Of a DNA stretch of 64,000 bases, positions 10,920 to 22,900 are shown piece by piece. The position numbers were made by a program, and so were the translations under genes. Source of the stretch: Bicyclus anynana. Its lineage: Eukaryota > Arthropoda > Insecta > Lepidoptera > Nymphalidae. Positions within the stretch are counted from its first letter, which is position 1, and every line of letters begins with the position of its first letter. The stretch covers positions 10,214,142-10,278,141 of the forward strand of contig NC_069097.1 of the NCBI RefSeq assembly GCF_947172395.1. The letters run 5' to 3'. The notes beneath the pieces are model-generated. The model worked only from the letters and a program-made list of their open reading frames with translations, was not told where the DNA came from and ran no database searches.

Positions 10920-13900
10920 ATGACGCTGCTACTGCGACGCGGTGTGCATAATTCATTTGCATTTCGTTTTCAAAATTATAGTAGTCATCGTAATCTAAGT
11001 CGCCATTACAAGTTATTACGTAGCGAATACCGTTACTCGTCGGAGTGGGGGCTCGGACGTGCGAGGGGGGTTCGTATCAACTTCAACGGTGCGGGCACGG
11101 TAGGAGCGCGAGTTTACTCTGTCAGTCGGTCATTACGGTATTTTTCTGTGTTACGTCCCACATTTACGATCTTGAAAGAAAAAGTGACAATGCCAGAAAA
11201 CAAACCGTTCCAGCGTCTTCCGAAAAATGTTGTGCCTAAACATTATGAACTGGAATTGGTTCCGAATCTCGATAAGTTTACATTTACCGGAAAGACCAGG
11301 GTGAAAGTATCGGTAAGTGGAAATTTCATCATAGGCTACCTATTGCAAACATTTCGTCTCCATGTGACGTTATTAAACGACGTACACATTTTCAGATCGT
11401 TAGTTCTACCAAAGAAATAGTGCTCAATAGCTTAGATTTGGAACTCAAAGCTGTCGAACTGCAGTATGACGATGGCGGTTCAGTCAAGACTCTCCATCCG
11501 GCTGAAGTGCGACTGGTGCCCAGTGACGAAACCGCGATTATCACGTTCGACGAGGCGCTGCCCGAAGGCGCAGCGACACTGTCCTGCGAGTTCATCGGCG
11601 AGATCAACGATAAGATGAAGGGTCTGTACCGCAGCAAGTACCTGACTCCGGGCGGAGAGGAGCGGTACGCTGCCGTCACTCAGTTCGAGGCCACGGACGC
11701 TCGCCGATGTTTCCCGTGCTGGGACGAGCCTGCTATTAAAGCCACGTTCGATATTACGCTAGAGGTGCCAGCCGATAGAGTTGCTCTATCTAACATGCCC
11801 GTGAAGGAGGAGAAGGTCAATGGGGACAAGAGAATCTTACAGTTTGACACAACTCCCATTATGTCCACCTATCTTGTAGCAGTTGTGGTCGGAGAGTACG
11901 ACTATGTTGAGAAGACCTCCAGAGATGGAGTCCTGGTGAGAGTTTATACCCCTGTAGGAAAGAGTAAACAGGGTTTATTCGCTTTGGAAGTCGCAGCAAA
12001 AGTACTGCCATACTATAAGGAATATTTTGAAATTGCTTATCCATTACCAAAAATTGACCTAATAGCTATAGCAGATTTCTCTGCTGGTGCAATGGAAAAT
12101 TGGGGACTCGTGACATACAGAGAGACATGCCTTTTAGTAGATGAGGAACATACATCTGCTGTAAGACGACAGTGGATTGCGTTGGTGGTGGGCCATGAGC
12201 TAGCTCACCAGTGGTTCGGTAATCTGGTCACTATGGAGTGGTGGACCCATCTTTGGTTAAATGAAGGCTATGCATCCTTTGTTGAGTTCCTATGTGTGAA
12301 CCATCTCTTCCCTGAGTATGATATTTGGACTCAATTTGTTACAGAAACATACATAAAGTAAGATATTCTTTGATGTTTTATAATGTTGTGCTTTTTGCTA
12401 TATAGTTAAGACTATTTAAAATATTATTTACACAAAACAATTCATTATTATAGATATAAATAAATAATCAAAAACATGTTGCTAATATGCATGAAGAATG
12501 TAAAAAATATGCATAAATTTTCTAAATATGCCTGACAAATAAAACAAAACACTAGGTTACAAATCAATATAAATCCATACTAAATTTGGCTACTCACAGT
12601 TTTTAGCAAAAGTTCATGTAACTTTATTTCAAACAATGTCTCGAAGCCTAGGTTATTCTTTATTTCTAAACAAAGCTTGTAAGCTTTTAAATTATGTAAA
12701 CATAACAGTAAACAAATTTCTAGCATTTGAATAGTATTAGAGTTCATTGGGATGTTGCTTTTCCTGGGAAACACTACCATCATAAATTTTGCAAAGTAGC
12801 AGTATCAGTTTTTATAATAGTTGAAGGCAATTATAATAGTAAAAACTAACTGAATTGCATGTTATCTGATATAGATAGTTTGCATAAAACTTAAATATTA
12901 ACTCTTTGCTCAATTGAGAAATTACTTTAGTCAAGTGTTGAAATCTTATCACAAAATCAACATATAAGTGGTAAACACATTGCATTGCATATAGCAACTT
13001 ATGTTTATAGGTATAAATACATGCCCAAGAAAAAATATATACAATGTGTTTGATTTGCAAAATCATGCAAGAGACAAAAACAGAATGCAGCCAAATATCA
13101 GTTGCTAACTTGAAAGTCAATGACCCATTTGAATATTGGCACTGTTTCAGTTAAAACAATTTAGGTATACATGAGTAATGTAAAATGTCCCAGCACACAC
13201 TCAATACTTATCTACTGTGTAATCAAATGAAATGCTGAATTATTAAAATGTATTGATAAAATTGTTGTGCATTGTGAAACTTGTATTAATTTTCATATTG
13301 AAGTTATACAGTAGATATATGGAATATTTTGTTATAGCTTGGCAACTTCGTTCGTAACACTCCTGATGGTCCGCACGGGCCGGGGGTGTGTGTAGCGATG
13401 AATGAAAAACCCACGACTGATGCACTTCACGTCCCCCTGTCGTCCGCATATCATGGGAGTGTCACCAACAAACTTGCCAGACTATACATTATATTGATTG
13501 CTTCTTATTGCTTTTTTAATGACATTGGCATATGACTGGTATAAATAATATTGTTTGTTTTTAATGTTCACAGAGCGCTAGAGTTAGATTGTTTGAAAAA
13601 TTCACATCCCATTGAGGTACCAGTGGGACACCCATCTGAGATTGATGAAATTTTTGATGACATCTCATACAATAAGGGTGCATCTGTTATACGCATGTTG
13701 CATAGATACATTGGTGATGATGATTTCCGTAAAGGCATGCACATTTATCTAACAAGACATCAGGTATTCATTTTTTTACCCCTACACTAGAAATCTAAAT
13801 ATTGTTCATACAAGTAGCTCAACGGTAAGAGGTCGAACTCATCACCAAGGGGTGGTGGTTTGATCCCCGTCCCGTAACTCTATTGTCGCACCCACTCCTA

Positions 13901-16900
13901 ATACAGTTTTGCCCGACTAGTTGGAGGGATTGGAGTGATTGGGAATGGGAATGGGAAATGGGAAAATAAATTAAATAGATCTATTTATATTTACCTTTAA
14001 GGAATTTTATACATAGTTTCTTTACATAGCTGGCAATGATGGTGACAATATTCCATACATGGTAACTCAAAACTAGTAGTCTAAGATCCATATTAGAAAT
14101 GAACTTCACCCATCTTATAATGGATGAAAAGTAACCTATATCAAATTTAGTATGTTAAAAAATATATTGCAAGTAAATTGCCTGGCCAAACTATCATTAA
14201 TAATAGTTTGGCCAGGCTACTTATACTTTTTAACTTATTAAATTTGATGTAAGACACCTTTCATCTATTAAACAGATGGATGAAGGTCATTTCTATAGCT
14301 TGGCAAGTTCGTTGATCTCTCATGATATGCGGGTGACGGGGGGAGGACTGCGCGGGTATGAAGTTGGCGGGAGTGTTACGAACGAATTTGCCAAGCTTTA
14401 ATATGGATTTTCTACTATATGACAAGGAAACCATAGTAAGATTTTTGTTATTTGAAGCAAATATTATTTCTAAAAAAAAACAGTAAAGTAGGTAAATACA
14501 TCATTCATTTAATATAATATATAATATTTTTAAAATTTTCTAATGTTTTAGTACAAGAATACATTCACTGAGGATTTGTGGGCCGCTTTAGAGGAGGCTT
14601 CAAACAAACCAGTTGGTGCAGTGATGTCTACATGGACTAAACAAATGGGGTTCCCTATGGTTGAGGTGGGTATAAGTTAATGATAATCATGATTTTTAAT
14701 CATGACAATATCACAAATGACTGTCAAACAAATAGCATGTTAAGGAATAATTTTGTATGTGTAAGCTAATGATATTAAATACTGTTAGATGTGTTACTAG
14801 CGCATGAAAAATGAGGCGCTCAAAAATAAAATATATACACAACTCAATGTTAGTTGTGGTCAACAACGATCGTTATTTAAACAAACGTCTACAATGTTGA
14901 TTTGTGTGTTCAGAAAACATAAAAACTATATATACATTAATATATAATGGAATTAAAGACAAAATTATGCATGTGTGCGCTAAGTGTTGTAGTCTATTAC
15001 TCGGATCACTTTGTGGTGATTTTGTAGGGACTTAACCCATCTATAGTATAAAATTATCACTTATCAATGTTCTCTCATATCTAATCGGAAATTGCACCCA
15101 GTAGTTTTGCCATTCCAGCACCTTAAAAAGGACCCTAACCTATGTGTATCCCTATAAAGGAAAAAAAAAATATATTTTTACATACAAATTATGTAAAAAA
15201 AAATACCTTAGTGACAGCCAACATATGCTGGTTTACCTTAAGTCTACGTTAATACATGCTATCAGTAGCATATATAATAACAATTTCATTGTTACTCAGA
15301 TAAAGCTAAATACATACACGGTAAATACTTGTTATCTCTGAATGTTATCAAAGCAGCTGTGCAATTGGGTATTTTCAGAAAACGTACTATGAAATTAAAT
15401 GTTCTTGTCAATATATTTTTTTACTTCAAATGCTTTGGAGTTTGAAAATGACCTAAATACATAAATTATTATCAATCTATTAGAAAAGTAGAGGAGAAAT
15501 TTAGTTTCTGCACTACAAACAAGTTTACTTTAGTTACGAAAGTAAGTTGGTAAAGTAAGTTGGCCAAAAATATGTTTTTTTAATTTTTATCTTTCTGTTC
15601 AGTGATTTTTAAAACTTTATAATATCTTTTTTTTTATTTATCTACAAGTTAGCCCTTGACTACAACCTCACCTGATAAGTGACGATGTAATCTATGATAG
15701 AAGCGGGCTAACTTGTTAGGAGTAGGATGAAATCCACACTCCTTTTGGTTTCTACACGACATCGTACCGGAACGCTAAATCGCTTGGCAGTACGTCTTTG
15801 TCGGTAGGGTGGTAACTTGCCACGGCCGAAGCAATTAAGAAAACCATTACTTCATATGCATACATTAAATATAAAAAGGTCAAAATATAAAATAAAATAC
15901 AAATCAAAATATTTTTCTTCCAGGTCAGCTCTGAACAAAAGGGCTCGAATCGTATATTAAAGCTGACTCAGCAGAAATTCTGTGCTGATGGCAGTCAGGG
16001 GGATGACACATTATGGATGGTGCCCATTACTATATCCACTCAGGAACAACCATCTAAGGTAAATTTTACTATATTTGTTAAAAATACAAATCCATAACTT
16101 TTTCATATTTATTTATAGGTACTATAATATTATAAAGCGGAAGAGTATGTTTGTTTGGTTGGATGCTCTAATCTCAGTGTTGGATGGTCCATTTATTGAG
16201 GGAGGCTATATAACATTAGTTTTGTACGCAATAATTTAATGCGAGCAAAACCGCAGGGCACATTTATAACTTCTTATAATTTAAATACCTAAGTTACGAA
16301 AGTATCAAGTCGACGAACATCGATATATAAAATCATAGACCTATCACATACAGGCTAAGCTAAAATCTATCTAGTCTATTCTAAAATCATTTTTTAATTA
16401 AAACAACATTTAAAAGAAATACATGTTTGATAAAGCATTGACATTTGGTAGTACTTACAAAAAAAAATATACATTTATTATTTGCATTTTAAATTATTTG
16501 TATATCCATTTTCAAATACAATATCATTGCCACAAATATTATCGTGATGTAACATTGACCTAGTTTGTTATTTGATTTCCTAGTTGATTGTGTTATTGAT
16601 AAAAATGTATTGATTGTATCAAAACTTGATATCAATATCATTTAATGCAATATGATCTAATCAATTTCAATTGAATGCCACATTCTACAGTATTAGAAAG
16701 GTAAACAATAAGCTTATCTAATACTTGGCAAAGTATTTTCTGTTCAATACACACTTATTTAATGTTTGTAATATGATACTGTTTGAATACTAATATAATT
16801 ACAATGAAATAGCAGACAAAAAATATAATTTTAATTTACGAATTCAATTTATCTTCTTCTTCTTCGGCCTCGCCTTTTACCGTTTATACGTAGTCGGCTT

Positions 16901-19900
16901 TCCCAATCATGTGGCGCCATTTTGTACGCTTTTTAATTTTATTCAAAGTATATGTACTTGATTTCTACTAACTGTTTAGGTATTGAATAAATAATGATAA
17001 TTATTTTATGCTAAAATTCCTACGTGCGCGCGCGCATTACTTAAAAAAGTAATCCGCGGATTGACTAAAGACTCGATCATAGTTTAGTTAATCCATTATG
17101 CCGAGTCAAGAGTTATTATATTCACTCTAATGAAATAACTCTTGACTTCTGTAAACAGCTCTAAAATTGTAGAATTAAGTTATATATTTACTTCATATTC
17201 ATACATTAAATTACATAACAGGATTAACAGTCACATTGAAAAGACAATATAAATTGACACAATCTTAGAAAACTGAACCAAGTATAAATTATCTATACTA
17301 ATGTATTTAATAAAGAAGAGGTAAAGTTTGTGAGGTTGTAGGGATCACCAAGTTTAAAAATTTATTTACTGATAGAAAGGCATGTTATTTGTGAATATCA
17401 TAGGCATATATTATATCCCCCATATTGCCACAGGAGCGGGAACTACAAGGGTAAAGGCATCTGGTTTATTATGTACGTCAGCGTTTCCCAAACTTTATTC
17501 TCTTGACCAACGAGACAATAATGATCGCTCGACGGGCGGATTGTAGGTACATATTATGGGTCCAAAAAAAAGGGAAGTATAAAATTTACCGGGTCACAGT
17601 AACCCGGTATATTTCATACTTCTCCTTCGTGACCCACTCAAGTTTTTGGACCCATAATATGTACCTACAATCCGCCCGTCGAGCGACCATTATTGTCTCG
17701 TTAGTCAAGAAATAAAATCGACCATCTCCTAGTACTCATTTAAAGTCGCAGCATTGCCTCCATAATGCTGCGACCCGGTATTTTTTTTTTGGCGACCCGG
17801 TGCGGGGTCGCGACCTACCCGATGGAAAACGTTGATGTAGGTGAAAATTTTTATTTATTAAGTTTTATTTAGTAGGCATTTTAAACAGTTTCAAGGAAAG
17901 GAACAAGATCCAATAGACGGTGAACATTGTGAATGTGAAATTGGAAAATCATGGAAACAGTCAGCATCTGTGCTTGTTGTCGAAGTTGGCAAGATTTCCA
18001 GACAAAATGACAATGTAAAAATGTATTTTTTAGTATTTTTCATTCCATTGGAGTCTTTTTACAATCGAGTATGTATTGTTTTAAATATGGTATTTAAAAC
18101 TGATGTAGTTTTTGTTTTTTACTTATAGTTCATACCCTAGTTAAAACCATAAGCACGCCACTGACAACTGTATTATGTCAGCGTGCCTGTGGCCAACTTT
18201 GTGGATGTTTGTCTCGAATTACCCGTACTGCATGATAGCCAGTGGCGAAATGCAAAAATGCAATGCCCAGATTCGAACCTACGCCCTCCGAATCGAAGGC
18301 AGAGGTCATATCCACTGGGCTATCACGTCTACCTACCAGCAGCGAAGAGTCCATACAGGCCGATTCCTGCCGGGTTACCTTTTAAATGTCCATACATACA
18401 CATATTCATTTTGGTGATGAATATATAATGAATATATAGTATGTATGTATGAGAAACCGGAATTCGTATCAAGCGGTATGGCTTTCCTTTTCTTTGGGAC
18501 GGCTTACCTTCGTCAAAATTTTATCCTTCGCCACTGCTACCTACCCTAATAATAATGCATACCCTAGTTAAAAAGTGGTGGTCCAGCGTGAAGAGCGGGC
18601 ATTACACAATTAACCATTATAAAGGTATACCTATAGTCTTACAAGTTCGTTGATAACATTCTCATGATATGCGGGCGACGGGCGGAAAGACTGCGCGGGG
18701 GTAAAATCGTGCGTGCGGGAATGTGACGTGCATCAGTCGTGGGGTTTTCATTCATCGCTACACGCCCCCCGCCCCGCGCGCAACATCGGGAGTGTTACGA
18801 ACGAAGTTACCAAGCTATATATACTTGCATTGTCTCATGGCATTATTATATTTCACTGATGTAACAATTGATATCATTGTACCGCATTCCCACATTGGCT
18901 GACGATTTTCAAGTAAATGGCACCAATATAATGCGATTACGTACTTAGATTTTGATTATGTGTTTCCCACGTTGTTGAAACTGAAAGCCAATATACAAAG
19001 TACTAGGTATATAAGTAAAATGTTGAACAATGCACTTGTTAGATTTAGAGAAACGTTGTGTTTAGATAAATTGAATTAGTTTAAAGAGCAGTTATAACGT
19101 ATTCAATAACCAAGTTGTTGTGTTGTTGTTGCATTTTCAACATTGACATTGTGTATTGCAAATTAAAGTAGGTACATAGTAGCTTAAATAAATATATTGT
19201 AAATATAATTAGCCGCATATTATTCAATAAATTTAATATAATTTATAACCTGGTATAGGATCTAACTTTTTAATTGTGAATTGTACAGGGTGTCCTTTAA
19301 ATATATGCTGCTAGCTGACATCAAGGCCTACTAAAATAACGCAATATATGTTAGCCTAAATTTTATAGTTTTTAAGTTATTATTAAGTTAAGGTTTTTGT
19401 ACAAAATACAAAAATCCCTACCTTCAATGCAGTTCGTATCATGCGCTGAAAAATTACTTAAGCATTGATTTTATGCTTGGTAATTATTATTTTTGAATAT
19501 TTGTTTCAGCCAATGGAACTTTGGTTTTTCAACTACAAAGTGAGGTTTTTCCAAAAAACGGATTTTATTTTTTTTCATGTTTACTGATTTTTATTGCATG
19601 TACTTTTAATGGACACGTTGAAAAAATAATGTACTAGGAAAAATTGTACATCTAGCTTAAAAACATGCTCACTTAATAAGAACCGCGGGCGAAGTTGCGG
19701 GCGTCTGCTAGTAGCTAATAAGTAAAAACATGGATTCGAATTGAGAACCTCCTCCTTTTTTTGAAGTCTTAAAAAATTTAGAATGAAGAGTAGACATTCA
19801 CTTTCAAATGAAACTGAATTAGAATTATCTTTTCTTTAAAATCGAAAATAAATTAACACTTCCATGATCGCGTCGCTCTTAGGGATTAATTAGCGTGTTA

Positions 19901-22900
19901 AGTTACTTTAGACTTTATTTTAATGAAATCTTAATATATCAAACTTCCTATTGTAATGTGTGTCCATGTTGAAATTCATAAAAGCATTGTCTATAGCTTG
20001 GCAAGTTCGGTCGTAACATTCCCGATGATCCGCGCGGGCCGGGAGGGGGTAGTGATGCCCTCGCGCGCCCGTTTTCGTACCCGCGTATTCCTTCCCTCTC
20101 CACCGCGCGGACGACTTCACACCCGCGCAGTCCTTCCCGCCCCGTCGCCCGCATATCATGGAAGTGTCATCAACAAACTTGCCAAACTATAGCAATAGTT
20201 TTTGGTGGCAATTTATTTATTATTTATTGATAGATTGAAAAATAAATGAGAAACATCATTATATGAAAACTAATGAGATTTTACTTTTAGGTGGCGCTCT
20301 CCACGGTGTTAGAGAAACGATCGCAGGAAGTAGTGTTGGAAAATGTTGCTGAAGATTCGTGGGTCAAGCTCAATCCGGGCACTGTGAGTACTGCCAATAT
20401 GTTGTGTTATATGTTATAATGTGTTGTGTTATAAGGTGCTAAGATAGCTATTTCATCACATAGATTTTATATACTACATATAAATACTTATATAATATAT
20501 AAACCCACCCCGACACTGGAAAACACTCGCACAAATATTTTCAAGTTGTAATAATCAAACCCACAGCTGTGGATTTAGGAAGCAGGGTCACTACCCACTG
20601 TATCACGCGGCCGTCATTTTCATTATTGTTACTATAAAAAATGTACTACAACAGGCTTATTACTACACCATTGATGTGTTCCTCCATGATAAAGGTGCTT
20701 GGAGGCCATTGGATCAGCTTCCACCTTTACACTATAACAAATTGTAAATGTTATCAAAAAAAAATCAATATTCATTTATTTCAAGTAGGCTCAGTTTACA
20801 AGCACTTTTGATACGTCAGTTGACTATTTGTAATGATTCTACCACCGTTTCGGAAGGCAGGTTCTGCTGAGACGAAAGTTGCTCTTTAAAAAAAAAATCA
20901 TTATTTACAATTGATGACAACATTACAATATCTTATAGTTTCACTGGTTGTGTGAAGGTGGAAGCTGATCCAATGGCCTCTATGCACCATTAAGAAACTA
21001 ATCAATGGTGTAGTAACCTCAACTAAGTAAATGTTTTTTAACACATTGCTTAAAGCTAAGGATGGGCAGGTTCAACATCTTAGGCCATTTTGCATCACAA
21101 TCTTAGGGATCTTGTTATAGAAGAGTACACCCAAACCTACAAAAGATTTTATCTGCTTGTAAACTGAGCCTACTTGAAATAAATGTATTTTGATTTTAAT
21201 TTTTTTTTCAGGTGGGATACTACCGCACTCGGTACCCGGCGGCCATGCTGGAGCAGCTGGTGCGCGCCGTGCGCGACGGCTCGCTGCCGCCGCTCGACCG
21301 CCTCGGCCTGCTGGACGACTGCTTCGCGCTCGTGCAGGCGGGGCATACGCACACCGCTGAGGTAACCTCAGACTAAATACCTATGGACCTGTATAGCAAA
21401 GGGAATTGGCCATCCCCGGCCCAGGCCTACCTTAACCGCCCGGCAATTTATTTTTATCTAAAAAATCTTCATATTAGGGATAATGACAGTTTTTTAAATT
21501 GTATATAAATTAAGAGTACACTAATAGTACAGCAATTTTGTAAAAGGAACAGGGTATCTGCGTTCATTACTTTCGGAGCTACAGGGATTTAAAAGGTCAG
21601 ATTTGCGGCGTTACCGCGGATCCCTGAAAAACGCCCCGATTTAATGACGTCGTAGGGACATAATGATCATTAGATTTGTATGGGGGTTCAAAAAATTACT
21701 AATATATTTGTTATTTGTGGGTTTGTGTTTATAGTTCAAATATTAAAAAATGTCACATTTAATGTAAGGAAGCTAAAACTGTATGAATTTTCATCTAATT
21801 ACAATAAAAGATTTTTAATAGATTTTGATATTTTATAATCTCATTTATTTTGCAAATATCCAGACAATCTTTGCTTTTTATATATAAATTAGTTAACATT
21901 GACCTTATTTACCCGAATGTGTCATAAAAATCAATATATTCAACCCTAGTCAACATCCCCATTCTACTTTAATAATGAAATCATTACTTTATTTTTAAAA
22001 AGTTTGCTACAACTTTTATGACAATTTTTAATTTATCCACAACGAGGACAAGCTAAAATCGTTGACCATACAGCATGAGTTTTATAATATTTTTTGAAAA
22101 TTTATGATTGATTTATTTGTTCGTTTTCTTGTTTATTAAGCTTGTTGGTAACAGAAAAAAATAATAAGAAATAATACAGCTTCAAAAGCTACATAGTAAT
22201 TAGTGATACAGTGTTTGCTATTTTAAATTAAAAGTAGATGGCGTTTTTAGAGAACTTTGAAACAATCCCTTTTTGAATACTTCAAGAACTTATTGCGATG
22301 GCCCCAGTGGCGGATTTACAAATTTGCACATTTGAACTCTGAAATTGCAAGTTTTCACATTTCAGTAGGATATACAGGGCATACAGGACTAAAATATTAA
22401 AGTTATCGTTACATTGTCAAATATGCCGCTCCAGCCTAAGTGGATTTACCAGTAGGCTAAGCCTACTGGTAAATCCACTGGATGGCTCATAGGCTCATAG
22501 ATGACGAAACGAGCTCTCTCAGCGACGACATCATTCTTTCGTGCCATTTAGTATGTAGCGTTTTTAGAGGTATTTCTACAAAATTGCTTTTTATTAGAAT
22601 ACTCTTAATTTATTGAATGGTCTCTCTTGACCTTAAGTATAAACTATAGATATTTGTTGTTGTTTAATGTTAATTTTATTATATTAAGTTGTTTAATGTT
22701 AATTTTATTAATTTACAGTCGTTAAAACTGATTGAAGCATTCAGCGATGAAACAAACTTCACAGTTTGGTCTTCAATATCCAACTGCCTCTCCAAGCTGA
22801 GCGCCCTGTTCTCGCACACTGCTCTGGACAAGCCACTGAAAAACTATGGAAGGAAACTGTTTGCTAACATTACCAAGAAATTGGGTTGGGACGCTGAAGA

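Noticed and set aside
12580..13120. Minus-strand frames inside aminopeptidase intron 2
   Set aside because: AT-rich chance frames without acceptors or recognisable composition.
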